From Burkholderiaceae bacterium (GTDB lineage Bacteria > Pseudomonadota > Gammaproteobacteria > Burkholderiales > Burkholderiaceae): a stretch of 7,532 bases of DNA. The notes below the pieces were generated by a model, which worked only from the letters and a program-made list of their open reading frames with translations, was not told the origin of the DNA and made no database searches. The position numbers and the translations under genes are program-made. The stretch spans positions 1 to 7,532 of the forward strand of contig JALREG010000417.1 of assembly GCA_023253905.1 (NCBI GenBank). The letters are read 5' to 3'. Below are positions 1 to 6,397 of this stretch, piece by piece (positions within the stretch are counted from its first letter, which is position 1; every line of letters begins with the position of its first letter).

Positions 1-163
1 CAACCAGGGTGAGCATTTAAGCGCTGAGCCAGATATTGGCAATCCGGTCACGGCGGATGAAAGGAAAGTGGCCAAGCGGCCGGAAACCGGTAAGCCGGGT
101 TGATTACAACAAGCTTCAACCGTTCATGTTCCAGGGACGTCGGGTGCCCAGCCCCGGCAAGGA
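1..163. other. Non-coding region downstream of the aconitase-like gene
   Basis: This stretch follows the stop codon of the minus-strand operon. I see no convincing gene, no strong stem followed by a T-run, and no RNA gene. Small inverted repeats exist: GTTG-ATTA-CAAC at 99-110 and CCGG-AAA-CCGG at 81-90. Each has only a four-base stem, so a terminator is not supported. One plus-strand frame is open from the window edge to a TGA at 101-103 (about 33 codons). It could be the tail of a convergent gene, but its codon third positions are less G/C-biased than in the clear genes, and I do not annotate it. Confidence 0.5.
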
Positions 164-2149
164 TCAGTGGCGAGCCTGCAGCCCCTCGAACGACATCAGT
201 TCACCCGCGATTGCACTCGCAATGACCGTGGGCGGGCTCGCGAGCCACACCTGACCCGGCCCACTACGGCCAGGGAAATTGCGGTTGATTGCGCTCACGG
301 TCACCTGCTCGGCACTCACCGAGGAGCCCGGGCCGCAGTTGGCACACGCGCCGCACGAAGGCTGCAGCAGCCTCGCGCCTGACCCTTCGAACACCGGCAT
401 GTAACCACGGGCGATGCAATAGTCGCGGACGGCCGTGGTGCCGAACTGCAGGAAGAGCTGCACCCCAGGCGCCACTTTGAGCCCGCGATCGAAGGCCCAG
501 CGCAGCACCGCAAAATAATGATCGAAATCGGCGCGCTTGCCGCCGGTACACGAGCCCCCGTACGCGATGGTGATCGGCACACGTGCAGCCAATTCAGCCA
601 TTGCGAGCCCGTTACCCGGATCGCCGGGCCGCGCCAGCATGGGCCCGAGCTTGGCGCAGTCGATCCGCAGATGCTCAGCCACGGGCGCGCCGGGGTCACT
701 GCGCATCCAGCTTTCGATTTGGAAGTCGATACCGCGGCGCTCCTTCAGGTAGCGGACGGTTTCGTCGTCGGGCTCGACCAGCCCAGTGAGTCCACCCAGT
801 TCGGCCACCATGTTGGTGAGCGTGGCCCGTTCGTCGGTATCCATAGCCCGAACCGCCTCACCACAGAATTCAAACACCTTGCCCAGCGCCCCGCCCGCCC
901 GGATGGCCGGCTGCGACAGCAGATGCAGCACCGCGTCCTTGGCCGTCACGCCGGGTCGCAGGCGCCCCGTGAATTCGACCCGAATCGTGTCGGGAATGGT
1001 GAGTCGGATCGCCCCCGTGACGAAGGCGTTGGCCATATCGGTCGTGCCGACACCAATCGCCACGCACCCGAGAGCGCCGCTATGCGGCGTATGCGAGTCG
1101 GTGCCCACGATGAGCTGGCCGGGAAGTGCGAACTGCTCAGACATCAAAGCGTGAGAAATACCCGCCACATGCCGACCCTCATCGGCGGCCGCCTCGTCTT
1201 CGGGCAGCGTGCGAAAGAACTTGAGCTGATGGCGTTCGGCAAAATTGCGCTGCACCTCGCACATCTCGCGTACCTGGGAGAGCAGCCCCAGTCGAACATG
1301 CACCGTGCTTTCCTCGGCATAGGAGGTGTGATCTTCGAACATCACGATGCGTTCAGGGTCCACAAGCGAGAGCGCGCTGCCAAAGCGACGCTCCAGCATA
1401 TGAATGGCCATGCCCGCGTAGTACTCAATGATGAAGCGCCAGTCGGCGCGTACAAACACCCCCTCGCCCGGGTGCACTGCCTGAGCGCTCACCGGGGTTG
1501 CAAGCAGATTGCGCTCGATGATTTTTTCGAAAAGCGTTCTCGGAGGGGTGACTTCACCCGAGGTCGCCATCGGCTGCGGGCTTACCGAGCGCAGATGGCG
1601 CTGACCGAACTCGATCAGTCCGCCCGCGCGAACAATGGCGGCGGCGAGCTGGTCGCGGCCAGCGAGCAGTTCAGAAAGCGCGATGGGCTCACCACAACGA
1701 ATCCGTTCAATCAGCCCGAAATCGGTGGAGGTGAGGAGGCCGATGTTGTCAGCGTTCTGCCGGTAAATGCGCTCGAAGCTTTCGGCAATCACCAGTCGAA
1801 CACCCGCCGCCCGCTCGGCCGCCGGACTGTGCTCGCGCGAAGACCCCTTGCCATAGCGCGCGCCCGCCACCACCACCTCGATCCCGGCGTCCCGGATCGC
1901 ATCGCGCCCGATCGGCAGACGTTGCCCGGCCTTGAAGCCGGTGTAGGGAATACGGCCCAGCCGGTCGTCCCATAGGGTCATGGCCGGCACAGGTGTGATC
2001 TCGTCAGTGGAGACGTTGTCGCGTAAAGTGCCCGCCGCTTCACGGGCGAGCGCCTGGCCAGCGAGCTGCAATGCAACTTTGTCTGGGTCCTCTGAGAGAA
2101 ACAGGATACGGTCCTTAAAGCGCAGCAGGTCGGGCGGCAAGTGGGTCAT
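164..2149 (-). CDS. Single-chain aconitase-superfamily hydro-lyase (swivel domain first, then 4Fe-4S catalytic domains)
   Basis: This 661-aa cytoplasmic enzyme should carry out a reversible dehydration/hydration of a hydroxy-di- or tricarboxylate using a 4Fe-4S cluster. Residues 1-190 are the swivel (LeuD-like) domain, with DNVSTDEITP at 44-53, YGKGSSREHSP at 99-109 and a SFERIYRQNADN segment from 124. Residues 205-661 are the LeuC-like catalytic part: FEDHTS at 271-276, GTDSHTPHSGALG at 349-361, GSCTGG at 532-537, PSCGACANCGPG from 597, and INRNFPGR at 621-628. The expected cluster ligands C534, C599 and C602 are present. The usual GSCTN motif reads GSCTG here. In 3-isopropylmalate isomerase the two parts are separate chains, and in mitochondrial aconitase the swivel is C-terminal; here it is N-terminal, as in aconitase B, but the protein is much shorter than AcnB. 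The start ATG overlaps the RidA-like stop by 4 bases (ATGA), and no strong ribosome site is seen, suggesting coupled translation. Family assignment is firm. The substrate is unknown; aconitate-, isopropylmalate- or dimethylmalate-type reactions are all possible. Confidence 0.93.
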   Translation of the reverse strand: MTHLPPDLLRFKDRILFLSEDPDKVALQLAGQALAREAAGTLRDNVSTDEITPVPAMTLWDDRLGRIPYTGFKAGQRLPIGRDAIRDAGIEVVVAGARYGKGSSREHSPAAERAAGVRLVIAESFERIYRQNADNIGLLTSTDFGLIERIRCGEPIALSELLAGRDQLAAAIVRAGGLIEFGQRHLRSVSPQPMATSGEVTPPRTLFEKIIERNLLATPVSAQAVHPGEGVFVRADWRFIIEYYAGMAIHMLERRFGSALSLVDPERIVMFEDHTSYAEESTVHVRLGLLSQVREMCEVQRNFAERHQLKFFRTLPEDEAAADEGRHVAGISHALMSEQFALPGQLIVGTDSHTPHSGALGCVAIGVGTTDMANAFVTGAIRLTIPDTIRVEFTGRLRPGVTAKDAVLHLLSQPAIRAGGALGKVFEFCGEAVRAMDTDERATLTNMVAELGGLTGLVEPDDETVRYLKERRGIDFQIESWMRSDPGAPVAEHLRIDCAKLGPMLARPGDPGNGLAMAELAARVPITIAYGGSCTGGKRADFDHYFAVLRWAFDRGLKVAPGVQLFLQFGTTAVRDYCIARGYMPVFEGSGARLLQPSCGACANCGPGSSVSAEQVTVSAINRNFPGRSGPGQVWLASPPTVIASAIAGELMSFEGLQARH

Positions 2150-2556
2150 GGCGGCGAGCTTCCCTGCGAGGCGCCAATCAGCGCGGTGGCATCGATTTCA
2201 ACCAGCAATCCGGGGGCGGCGAGCGCCTTCACCTCCACCAGCGTGGAGCACGGATAAGGCTCGCGAAGAAGCTCGCGGCGCGCAGCGGAAATTTCGACGC
2301 GGCGCGAGATATCGGTGGTGTAGATCGTGAGCTTCACCACATCACTCAGATCCGTGCCCGCCGCCCGCAACAAATGGCTGATCTTCTCAAGGCAGGCGCG
2401 CGTTTGCGCAGCCATGTCGCTGCCACCGCGGATCGCCCCATCGGGCCCGGCCGCCGTCACCCCCGACAGGAACACCTGTCGGTCGACCACCAGGCATTGC
2501 GAGAAAGGCGCTGCCGATTCGGGCACCTCGGGACAGGTGACTCTGAGAAGGGTCAT
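2146..2556 (-). CDS. RidA/YjgF/YER057c/UK114-family protein lacking the catalytic arginine
   Basis: This 136-aa protein has the usual length and pattern of the trimeric RidA fold: VFLSGVTAAGPDG at 28-40, QTRACLEKISHLLRAAGTDLSDVVK at 51-75 (quoted here in pieces of the family pattern QT..CL..I...L..AG....DVVK), then TIYTTD and a C-terminal VEIDATA at 119-125. Canonical RidA deaminates reactive enamine/imine intermediates with an arginine in a P-A-R-S-T-V-E-V stretch. Here the aligned stretch is P-C-S-T-L-V-E-V (102-109), so Ser104 sits where Arg is expected; I re-read the codons (CCG TGC TCC ACG). Rid subgroups without this Arg are known and generally lack imine deaminase activity, so the role here is open, possibly a hydrolytic or isomerising step in the pathway. 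An AGGAG ribosome site (2564-2568 complement) lies 7 bases before the ATG, which overlaps the Rieske gene stop by 4 bases. Confidence 0.9.
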   Translation of the reverse strand: MTLLRVTCPEVPESAAPFSQCLVVDRQVFLSGVTAAGPDGAIRGGSDMAAQTRACLEKISHLLRAAGTDLSDVVKLTIYTTDISRRVEISAARRELLREPYPCSTLVEVKALAAPGLLVEIDATALIGASQGSSPP

Positions 2557-3623
2557 GTTGAAACTCCTGCGGCCGCGCGTCGCTCCCAGGGCTTGCGCGC
2601 GCCGGCTGCGTTCAGCGCCCGCAGCTGTTCAATGGCGCGTTCCCGCATCCAACGACGCACGCGCGCAACCCCCACATCATGGTCGTAGAAGCACTCGTTC
2701 TGATTGGCATCGGGTTCAACGGCCTCGAGCATTGCACGATCCTGCTCAAGCACCTGCCAGTGCCGGGCTTCGAGCCGGTTCCGGTAAAGAAAGCGCCAGG
2801 TGTCACGCTCCCAACCCTGCACGCGACGATTACGCCAGAAGAAGTTTGCGCAGAGCGTATCGGAGATGGGCGTGGACATGAAGATGATGCCGAAGTTGCC
2901 GCCGGGCCCGCCCGATTTGGGATAGGGGATTTCCAGCCGCGCGTAGAGGGCGCCCGTGTCACACCACTCGCTCCAGTCGAAATTCACATCACGCTGCGTG
3001 CACTTCTCGAAGCGAAAGCCGATCGGTGTATCGCGCACCTGAAAACTTGCGCGGACATCGCCTGCCGCCATGGAGTGTGACTGCCGATGCAGAAAGCTGC
3101 CATGCATGGGGTCCAGATTGTTGTCGATCAGGTAGCGGTAAGCGGCTCGCCATTCCGCGTAGCAGAGAAATGCGTCATATTCGTCGGAGGCCAACTGCTC
3201 GGGCGGTTCGAACGCACACGGTTCCGGATGAAGCGAATCGCCCACGTAGGCAAAGATTGCCCCTTTCAGTTCGCGCGCCGGATAGGTGCGAACTGCCATC
3301 TGCCCTTCAAGCCTGCAGCCCGGACTGCCCGGCACCGACAGCACCTTGCCGGTCGTGGAGACCTGCACACCGTGATACGCACACGCGAGCCGATCGCCCA
3401 GATGACGGCCAAGGGAGAGCGGCGCGCCGCGATGCGGGCAGTGATCATCCTGCACGCACACCGTGCCTGAAGCGTCGCGCCACAGCACGAGCTTGAGCCC
3501 GAGCCGATACAGCGATACGGGTCGATCGGTCACAAAATGCGACGGACAGAGCGGATGCCAGCGGTTACGCAGCCCCATGCGGAGCAGGGTCTCGATTTCT
3601 TCATCGGTGGGGTCAATCGTCAT
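2553..3623 (-). CDS. Rieske non-haem iron oxygenase, alpha (catalytic) subunit, VanA-sized
   Basis: This is the oxygenase component of a Rieske ring-hydroxylating or demethylating system, activating O2 with electrons from a separate reductase. With the start chosen here it is 356 aa, close to vanillate demethylase VanA-type subunits and shorter than phthalate dioxygenase. The [2Fe-2S] ligands form CPH (C62, H64) and CAYH (C81, H84), spacing C-x-H-x16-C-x2-H. The mononuclear iron motif is NNLDPMHGSFLH: D171 is the bridging aspartate and H174 and H179 are iron ligands. EQD near residue 295 probably supplies the carboxylate ligand. The ATG at 3623 is preferred over an in-frame ATG at 3656, because TGAGG lies 5 bases upstream and the longer form would overlap the previous gene by 26 bases. 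No reductase or ferredoxin is in the window, so the electron donor is encoded elsewhere. Alpha-subunit identity is firm; the substrate and mono- versus dioxygenation are not determinable. Confidence 0.95.
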   Translation of the reverse strand: MTIDPTDEEIETLLRMGLRNRWHPLCPSHFVTDRPVSLYRLGLKLVLWRDASGTVCVQDDHCPHRGAPLSLGRHLGDRLACAYHGVQVSTTGKVLSVPGSPGCRLEGQMAVRTYPARELKGAIFAYVGDSLHPEPCAFEPPEQLASDEYDAFLCYAEWRAAYRYLIDNNLDPMHGSFLHRQSHSMAAGDVRASFQVRDTPIGFRFEKCTQRDVNFDWSEWCDTGALYARLEIPYPKSGGPGGNFGIIFMSTPISDTLCANFFWRNRRVQGWERDTWRFLYRNRLEARHWQVLEQDRAMLEAVEPDANQNECFYDHDVGVARVRRWMRERAIEQLRALNAAGARKPWERRAAAGVST

Positions 3624-3630
3624 GTGTGCC

Positions 3631-3873
3631 TCAGCGACCGAGTTGCGCCATGACATCGCGGTAGCGCGCCTCGGTCCAGGGCTCCCCCGCCGGCGTGCGC
3701 AGGCCCTCTGCGTTCAACCGCGCGACCAGGCCTGCGAGATCCCACACGCCCGCCGCAAACGCAGCCTCGATTGCTGAGGCCAGTGCGTTCTCATGATCGG
3801 TTGGCGGAGCCCGGCGGGCCTGGTGCGGCTGCATCCAGGGCTCGGGAAATCTGCGATCGCCAAACGGATTCAT
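3631..3873 (-). CDS. Small protein with recombinase-like helix-turn-helix motif
   Basis: This 80-aa protein has a variable, proline- and arginine-rich N-terminus (about residues 1-25) and a C-terminal segment LVARLNAEGLRTPAGEPW (about 49-66) followed by a final helix. That segment matches the pattern seen in the DNA-binding 'recombinase' domain of large serine recombinases (IARxLNxxGIRTPxGxxWxxxxVxxIL). There is no resolvase catalytic domain, so it is not a recombinase itself. The start at 3873 is supported by GGAGAG (3879-3884 complement) 5 bases upstream and by an ATGA overlap with the upstream gene's stop; an ATG at 3909 is less likely. It sits between a small unknown gene and the Rieske gene, with only 7 bases to the latter. 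It might regulate the operon, or it might use the fold for protein contact with the oxygenase. The gene call is good; the function is unknown. Confidence 0.8.
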   Translation of the reverse strand: MNPFGDRRFPEPWMQPHQARRAPPTDHENALASAIEAAFAAGVWDLAGLVARLNAEGLRTPAGEPWTEARYRDVMAQLGR

Positions 3874-4229
3874 GATCGCTCTCCGGGCTGGGGCGCCGGC
3901 GCCGACCATTCGCCAGCATGAGCGCGCGCGCGGATCCGCTCACGAACGGGCACGAAGTCGTACGTGGGAAAAAATTCGGTGGTGAACACCCCCCAGGCCG
4001 AGCGCTCCAGTTCGACGTTGACCATCGCCAGTTTGTCGGGCGGCAGGCGCAGGGTGACGATCTGACCAATCCCCATCACCACATTCCACGACACGATGTC
4101 CACGCCCGCTGGCGGAAACCGGTCCCACCAGTTCCGCTCGGCAAGTGTGCGCTGAAGCTGGTCGAGGTTCTGCGACTGATCATGCCGAAGGAACACAGTA
4201 AGCATGATGGTTTCGCTGCTTGGGTTCAT
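3870..4229 (-). CDS. Conserved small protein of unknown function, first gene of the oxygenase operon
   Basis: This protein is 119 aa from the chosen start. It opens MNPSSETIMLTVFLRHDQS, then has QRTLAERNWWDRFPPAGVDIVSW (in pieces: an amphipathic helix, then an FPP-x-G-V-x-V-x-S-W strand), GIGQIVTLRLPPDKL, and an aromatic-rich WGVFTTEFFPTYDF near residues 79-92. The alternation of strands and one or two helices, with no signal peptide or membrane segment, suggests a small cytoplasmic alpha-beta protein, perhaps a dimeric ferredoxin-like barrel like the NIPSNAP/EthD group. That fold is my inference only. The ATG at 4229 is preferred to 4250 because AAGAGG (4235-4240 complement) lies 5 bases before it. 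It is the promoter-proximal gene of the minus-strand operon, and its stop overlaps the next start by 4 bases. This suggests stoichiometric expression with the Rieske protein. The gene is very likely real; the function is unrecognised. Confidence 0.78.
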   Translation of the reverse strand: MNPSSETIMLTVFLRHDQSQNLDQLQRTLAERNWWDRFPPAGVDIVSWNVVMGIGQIVTLRLPPDKLAMVNVELERSAWGVFTTEFFPTYDFVPVRERIRARAHAGEWSAPAPQPGERS

Positions 4230-4234
4230 CCCCG

Positions 4235-4240
4235 CCTCTT
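4235..4240 (-). promoter_or_regulatory. Ribosome binding site deciding the start at 4229
   Basis: The complement reads AAGAGG with 5 bases to the ATG at 4229. It favours this start over the in-frame ATG at 4250, which has no purine-rich site in front of it. Confidence 0.6.
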
Positions 4241-4325
4241 GCTGAAACATGATGAGCCGATGCTACTATGTGATGCACTAAAACACACGAGCGGCGCTGT
4301 CCCGGGCGCACGCGTTCACCCTGTC

Positions 4326-4331
4326 AGGAGG
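4326..4331 (+). promoter_or_regulatory. Strong ribosome binding site of the ABC-type binding protein gene
   Basis: A perfect AGGAGG lies 5 bases before the ATG at 4337. It is the strongest ribosome site in the window, consistent with the high expression usual for periplasmic binding proteins. Confidence 0.85.
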
Positions 4332-4336
4332 AGCTC

Positions 4337-5332
4337 ATGAATCGTCTTGCCGGCACGCTTGCGGCCGTTTCCCTTTCGGCTGCCACCCTCTTCCCCTGCA
4401 CCGTCGCGCAGGCGCAGGCCCCACAGAAACTGGAAGAGGTGAGCTATCTGCTTCCGGCCCCGCCCACGCTGCCGGCGTTCGCGCCCTGGGTGCTCGCGCA
4501 GCAGCGCGGCTACTACGCACGTGAGGGTCTCAAGGTGAACTTCCTGGTCGCCAAGGGCGGGGTTGATGTGGCCAAGCAGGTTGGCGCGGGCAATGCGCCC
4601 ATCGGCGGTGGAATCGGCGATACGCCCATCATCGTGCGCGCCCAGGGCGTGCCGGTCAAAGCTGTCGCCCTGATCGGTGGCCGCGCGCTGCATCACCTTC
4701 ATGTTCTCGATACCGCGGGCATCAAGAAAGTGGCCGATCTCAAGGGCCGCACCATCACCGTCATGTCCTATCAGGACACGTCCTATTACGTGCTGCTGGG
4801 CGTTCTGGCGTCGGCGGGCCTGACCAAGAATGATGTCGAGGTACAGGCAGCTGGCCCGGTAGGCGTCTGGCAGCAGCCCGCCACCGGCAAGGCTCAGGCG
4901 TTTGCGGGACCGGTTGATTTCGCGATCAGCGCTCGGGGCGCTGGCGCCAAGGTCACCACGGTCGCCTCCGACCAGTTCATCCCCACCACCACGCAGGCCA
5001 TCCTTGCCTCTGACGACATGATCGCCAAGCGGCCCGAGCTCATCCAGAAACTGGTTCGCGCCACCCTCGCCGGGCTTGCAGACATCATGAAAGATCCCAA
5101 GGCGGTCGTGCCCGATTTCGTAGCCGGTTCGCCCACTTTCAAAGGCCGCGAAGCATTCCTTGAAGATGTGTTCAGCCAGTACACCGAGTACACCTACCGG
5201 GGCGCGGGCCCGCTGGGGGCCATCAACGCCGAGAAGCTTTCAGCCATCCAGAAGTTTTACGTATCTCAGGGCATCGTGCCCAAAGAAACACCCGTCGCCG
5301 AACTGTTCACCAATCAGTTCGTCGGGCGCTGA
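4337..5332 (+). CDS. ABC transporter periplasmic substrate-binding protein, NMT1/THI5-like (SsuA/TauA group)
   Basis: This 331-aa exported protein captures a solute in the periplasm and delivers it to an ABC permease. Residues 1-26 form a signal peptide with a hydrophobic core (LAAVSLSAATLF) and an AQA cleavage site near 24-26; a cysteine at 21 is not in a proper lipobox. The mature part shows the family's order: PAFAPWVLAQQRGYYAREGL (near 50-70), GAGNAPIGGGIGDTP (about 83-97), VADLKGRTITV, and a C-terminal helical stretch with KRPELIQKLVRATLAGL. This resembles proteins binding sulfonates, nitrate-like ions, thiamine-precursor pyrimidines or aromatic acids. The ligand cannot be told from sequence, and no ATPase or permease gene follows within the window. 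It opens the plus-strand cluster directly after the divergent control region, and its stop overlaps the next start (TGATG). Confidence 0.9.
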   Translation: MNRLAGTLAAVSLSAATLFPCTVAQAQAPQKLEEVSYLLPAPPTLPAFAPWVLAQQRGYYAREGLKVNFLVAKGGVDVAKQVGAGNAPIGGGIGDTPIIVRAQGVPVKAVALIGGRALHHLHVLDTAGIKKVADLKGRTITVMSYQDTSYYVLLGVLASAGLTKNDVEVQAAGPVGVWQQPATGKAQAFAGPVDFAISARGAGAKVTTVASDQFIPTTTQAILASDDMIAKRPELIQKLVRATLAGLADIMKDPKAVVPDFVAGSPTFKGREAFLEDVFSQYTEYTYRGAGPLGAINAEKLSAIQKFYVSQGIVPKETPVAELFTNQFVGR

Positions 5333-6381
5333 TGCCCACCGGTGCCGTCGGCGTCTCGCCGGGCGTCGCCACGCTGCTGGTGGGCAGCGTGCCGCTCGCT
5401 GACTCAGCAGCTGTTTTTGAGACTGCCGCCCGAACACTGGGACGCAGCGCGCGCCGCCTGCCCGACGGCGAGACCGGCCGCCGAAGTAACTGGATCGCCT
5501 GGCAGCGCGCCGTATTTGGAGCGGTTGCCGCGCTGGTCGAATCCGACGCCCGCGAACGCAACTATCAACTGTTCCCGCCATTTACGCTGCGCCCCGACGC
5601 GCAACCATCCAACGTACGTTTCGGCCCGCTCGGGTTCGCGGCCGAAGCCATCGACTCCTGGAAGGTCTTTCAGGACCTCAAGGCCCGCGGCACCGTCGCT
5701 CCCGACACGCGTCTGCAAGTTGCGCTACCAACCGCCTGGGCACCGGTCTATTCCTTCATCAGCTACCGCTGGCAGCGCGAGATTCACCCGATCTACGAAG
5801 CCGCACTGCTCGCCGAACTGACCGCGCTCTGCGCGGCCATTCCCTCCGAGTCACTGTGCATTCAGTGGGACGTGGCGACCGAAATGAGCTGGTGGGAGCG
5901 GGTCTATCCCGCCCCCTTCAACGACATTGAAAGCGGCGTACTCGACAGTGTCGCCAGACTACTGAACGCGGTACCCGCCGGGGTGGAACTCGGGCTTCAC
6001 CTCTGCTACGGCAGCATGAACAATCAGCACTGGAAAGAGCCCTTGGACACGGCAAACCTGGTGGCCGTGGCCAATGGACTGATTGCGCGGACAACACGAC
6101 GCCTGGATTTTCTTCACCTGCCAGTGCCACAGAACCGTACTGATTCCGATTATTTCGCCCCGCTCGGCAGTCTGCGCCTTGAGCCCAGGAGCGAGCTGTT
6201 TCTGGGGCTTCTGCATCTGGACGATGGCGTCGAGGGTGCGCTCGAGCGAATTCACGCCGCGCGGCCGTTCGCGCCAGCGTTCGGCATTGCCTGCGAATGC
6301 GGATTGGGGCGGCGGCCAGCCGAATCGGTGGGCCACTGGCTGCAACTACACGCCGATGTCGCGCGCCATCTCGCCGGTTAA
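5332..6381 (+). CDS. MetE/UROD-like barrel protein with an altered zinc site
   Basis: This 349-aa cytoplasmic protein resembles the C-terminal catalytic barrel of cobalamin-independent methionine synthase, which is about 750 aa with two barrels. It opens with TLLVGSVPLAD (14-24) and RRLPDGETGRR (41-51). CIQWDVATE at 176-184 matches the MetE strand with its acidic residues, GLHLCYG at 221-227 carries the H-x-C zinc ligand pair (H223, C225), and CECGLGRR at 321-328 matches the MetE C-G-L ligand segment (C323). The MetE glutamate ligand between them is not evident: the aligned strand reads LDFLHLPVPQ (258-267), where P264 falls at the Glu position and H262 is nearby. A methyl or alkyl transfer role with a thiol is possible; a different lyase-type reaction is equally possible. 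Translation is probably coupled to the upstream gene, as TGATG overlaps and no strong ribosome site is seen. It is not a housekeeping methionine synthase. Confidence 0.82.
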   Translation: MPTGAVGVSPGVATLLVGSVPLADSAAVFETAARTLGRSARRLPDGETGRRSNWIAWQRAVFGAVAALVESDARERNYQLFPPFTLRPDAQPSNVRFGPLGFAAEAIDSWKVFQDLKARGTVAPDTRLQVALPTAWAPVYSFISYRWQREIHPIYEAALLAELTALCAAIPSESLCIQWDVATEMSWWERVYPAPFNDIESGVLDSVARLLNAVPAGVELGLHLCYGSMNNQHWKEPLDTANLVAVANGLIARTTRRLDFLHLPVPQNRTDSDYFAPLGSLRLEPRSELFLGLLHLDDGVEGALERIHAARPFAPAFGIACECGLGRRPAESVGHWLQLHADVARHLAG

Positions 6382-6397
6382 GCGAATCGCCGGTTAA
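6371..6397 (+). repeat. Short direct repeat across the stop codon of the MetE-like gene
   Basis: The 11-base unit TCGCCGGTTAA occurs at 6371-6381 and again at 6387-6397, a 16-base period with GCGAA between. The first copy contains the TAA stop codon at 6379-6381. It may be a small slippage duplication; a CCGGTTTT follows at 6402-6409. No function is evident. Confidence 0.75.

Larger units (their letters stand above)
4230..4336. promoter_or_regulatory. Divergent intergenic control region
   Basis: These 107 bases separate the two divergent clusters and must hold both promoters unless transcription enters from further away. On the plus strand TACTAT at 4264-4269 is a good -10 candidate; the only -35-like hexamer is TTGCTG at 4239-4244 with a 19-base spacer, so the match is mediocre. 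Two near-identical short repeats lie around it: GATGCTACTA at 4259-4268 and GATGCACTA at 4272-4280. A small symmetric element GTG-ATG-CAC is at 4270-4278 with the first G offset by sequence context (TGTGATGCACT overall). Repeats overlapping a -10 box would suit an operator for a repressor or activator shared by both operons. No regulator gene is inside the window. Only the intergenic status is certain; promoter and operator placement is inference. Confidence 0.5.

Noticed and set aside
2..103. Open plus-strand frame of about 33 codons ending in TGA, possibly the tail of a convergent gene
   Set aside because: It is short, its codon third positions are less G/C-biased than the real genes, and no motif is visible; chance openness is likely.
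81..110. Small inverted repeats after the minus-strand operon
   Set aside because: The stems are four bases and no T-run follows in the direction of transcription, so a terminator cannot be claimed.
518..1975. A 485-codon open frame on the plus strand, antisense to the aconitase-like gene
   Set aside because: It lies wholly opposite a gene with clear catalytic motifs. Its product is rich in Arg, His and Ala with no recognisable domain, as expected for a shadow frame in GC-rich DNA, and no ribosome site precedes it.
3624..3656. Longer Rieske N-terminus from an ATG at 3656
   Set aside because: It would overlap the upstream gene by 26 bases and has a weaker ribosome site than the ATG at 3623.
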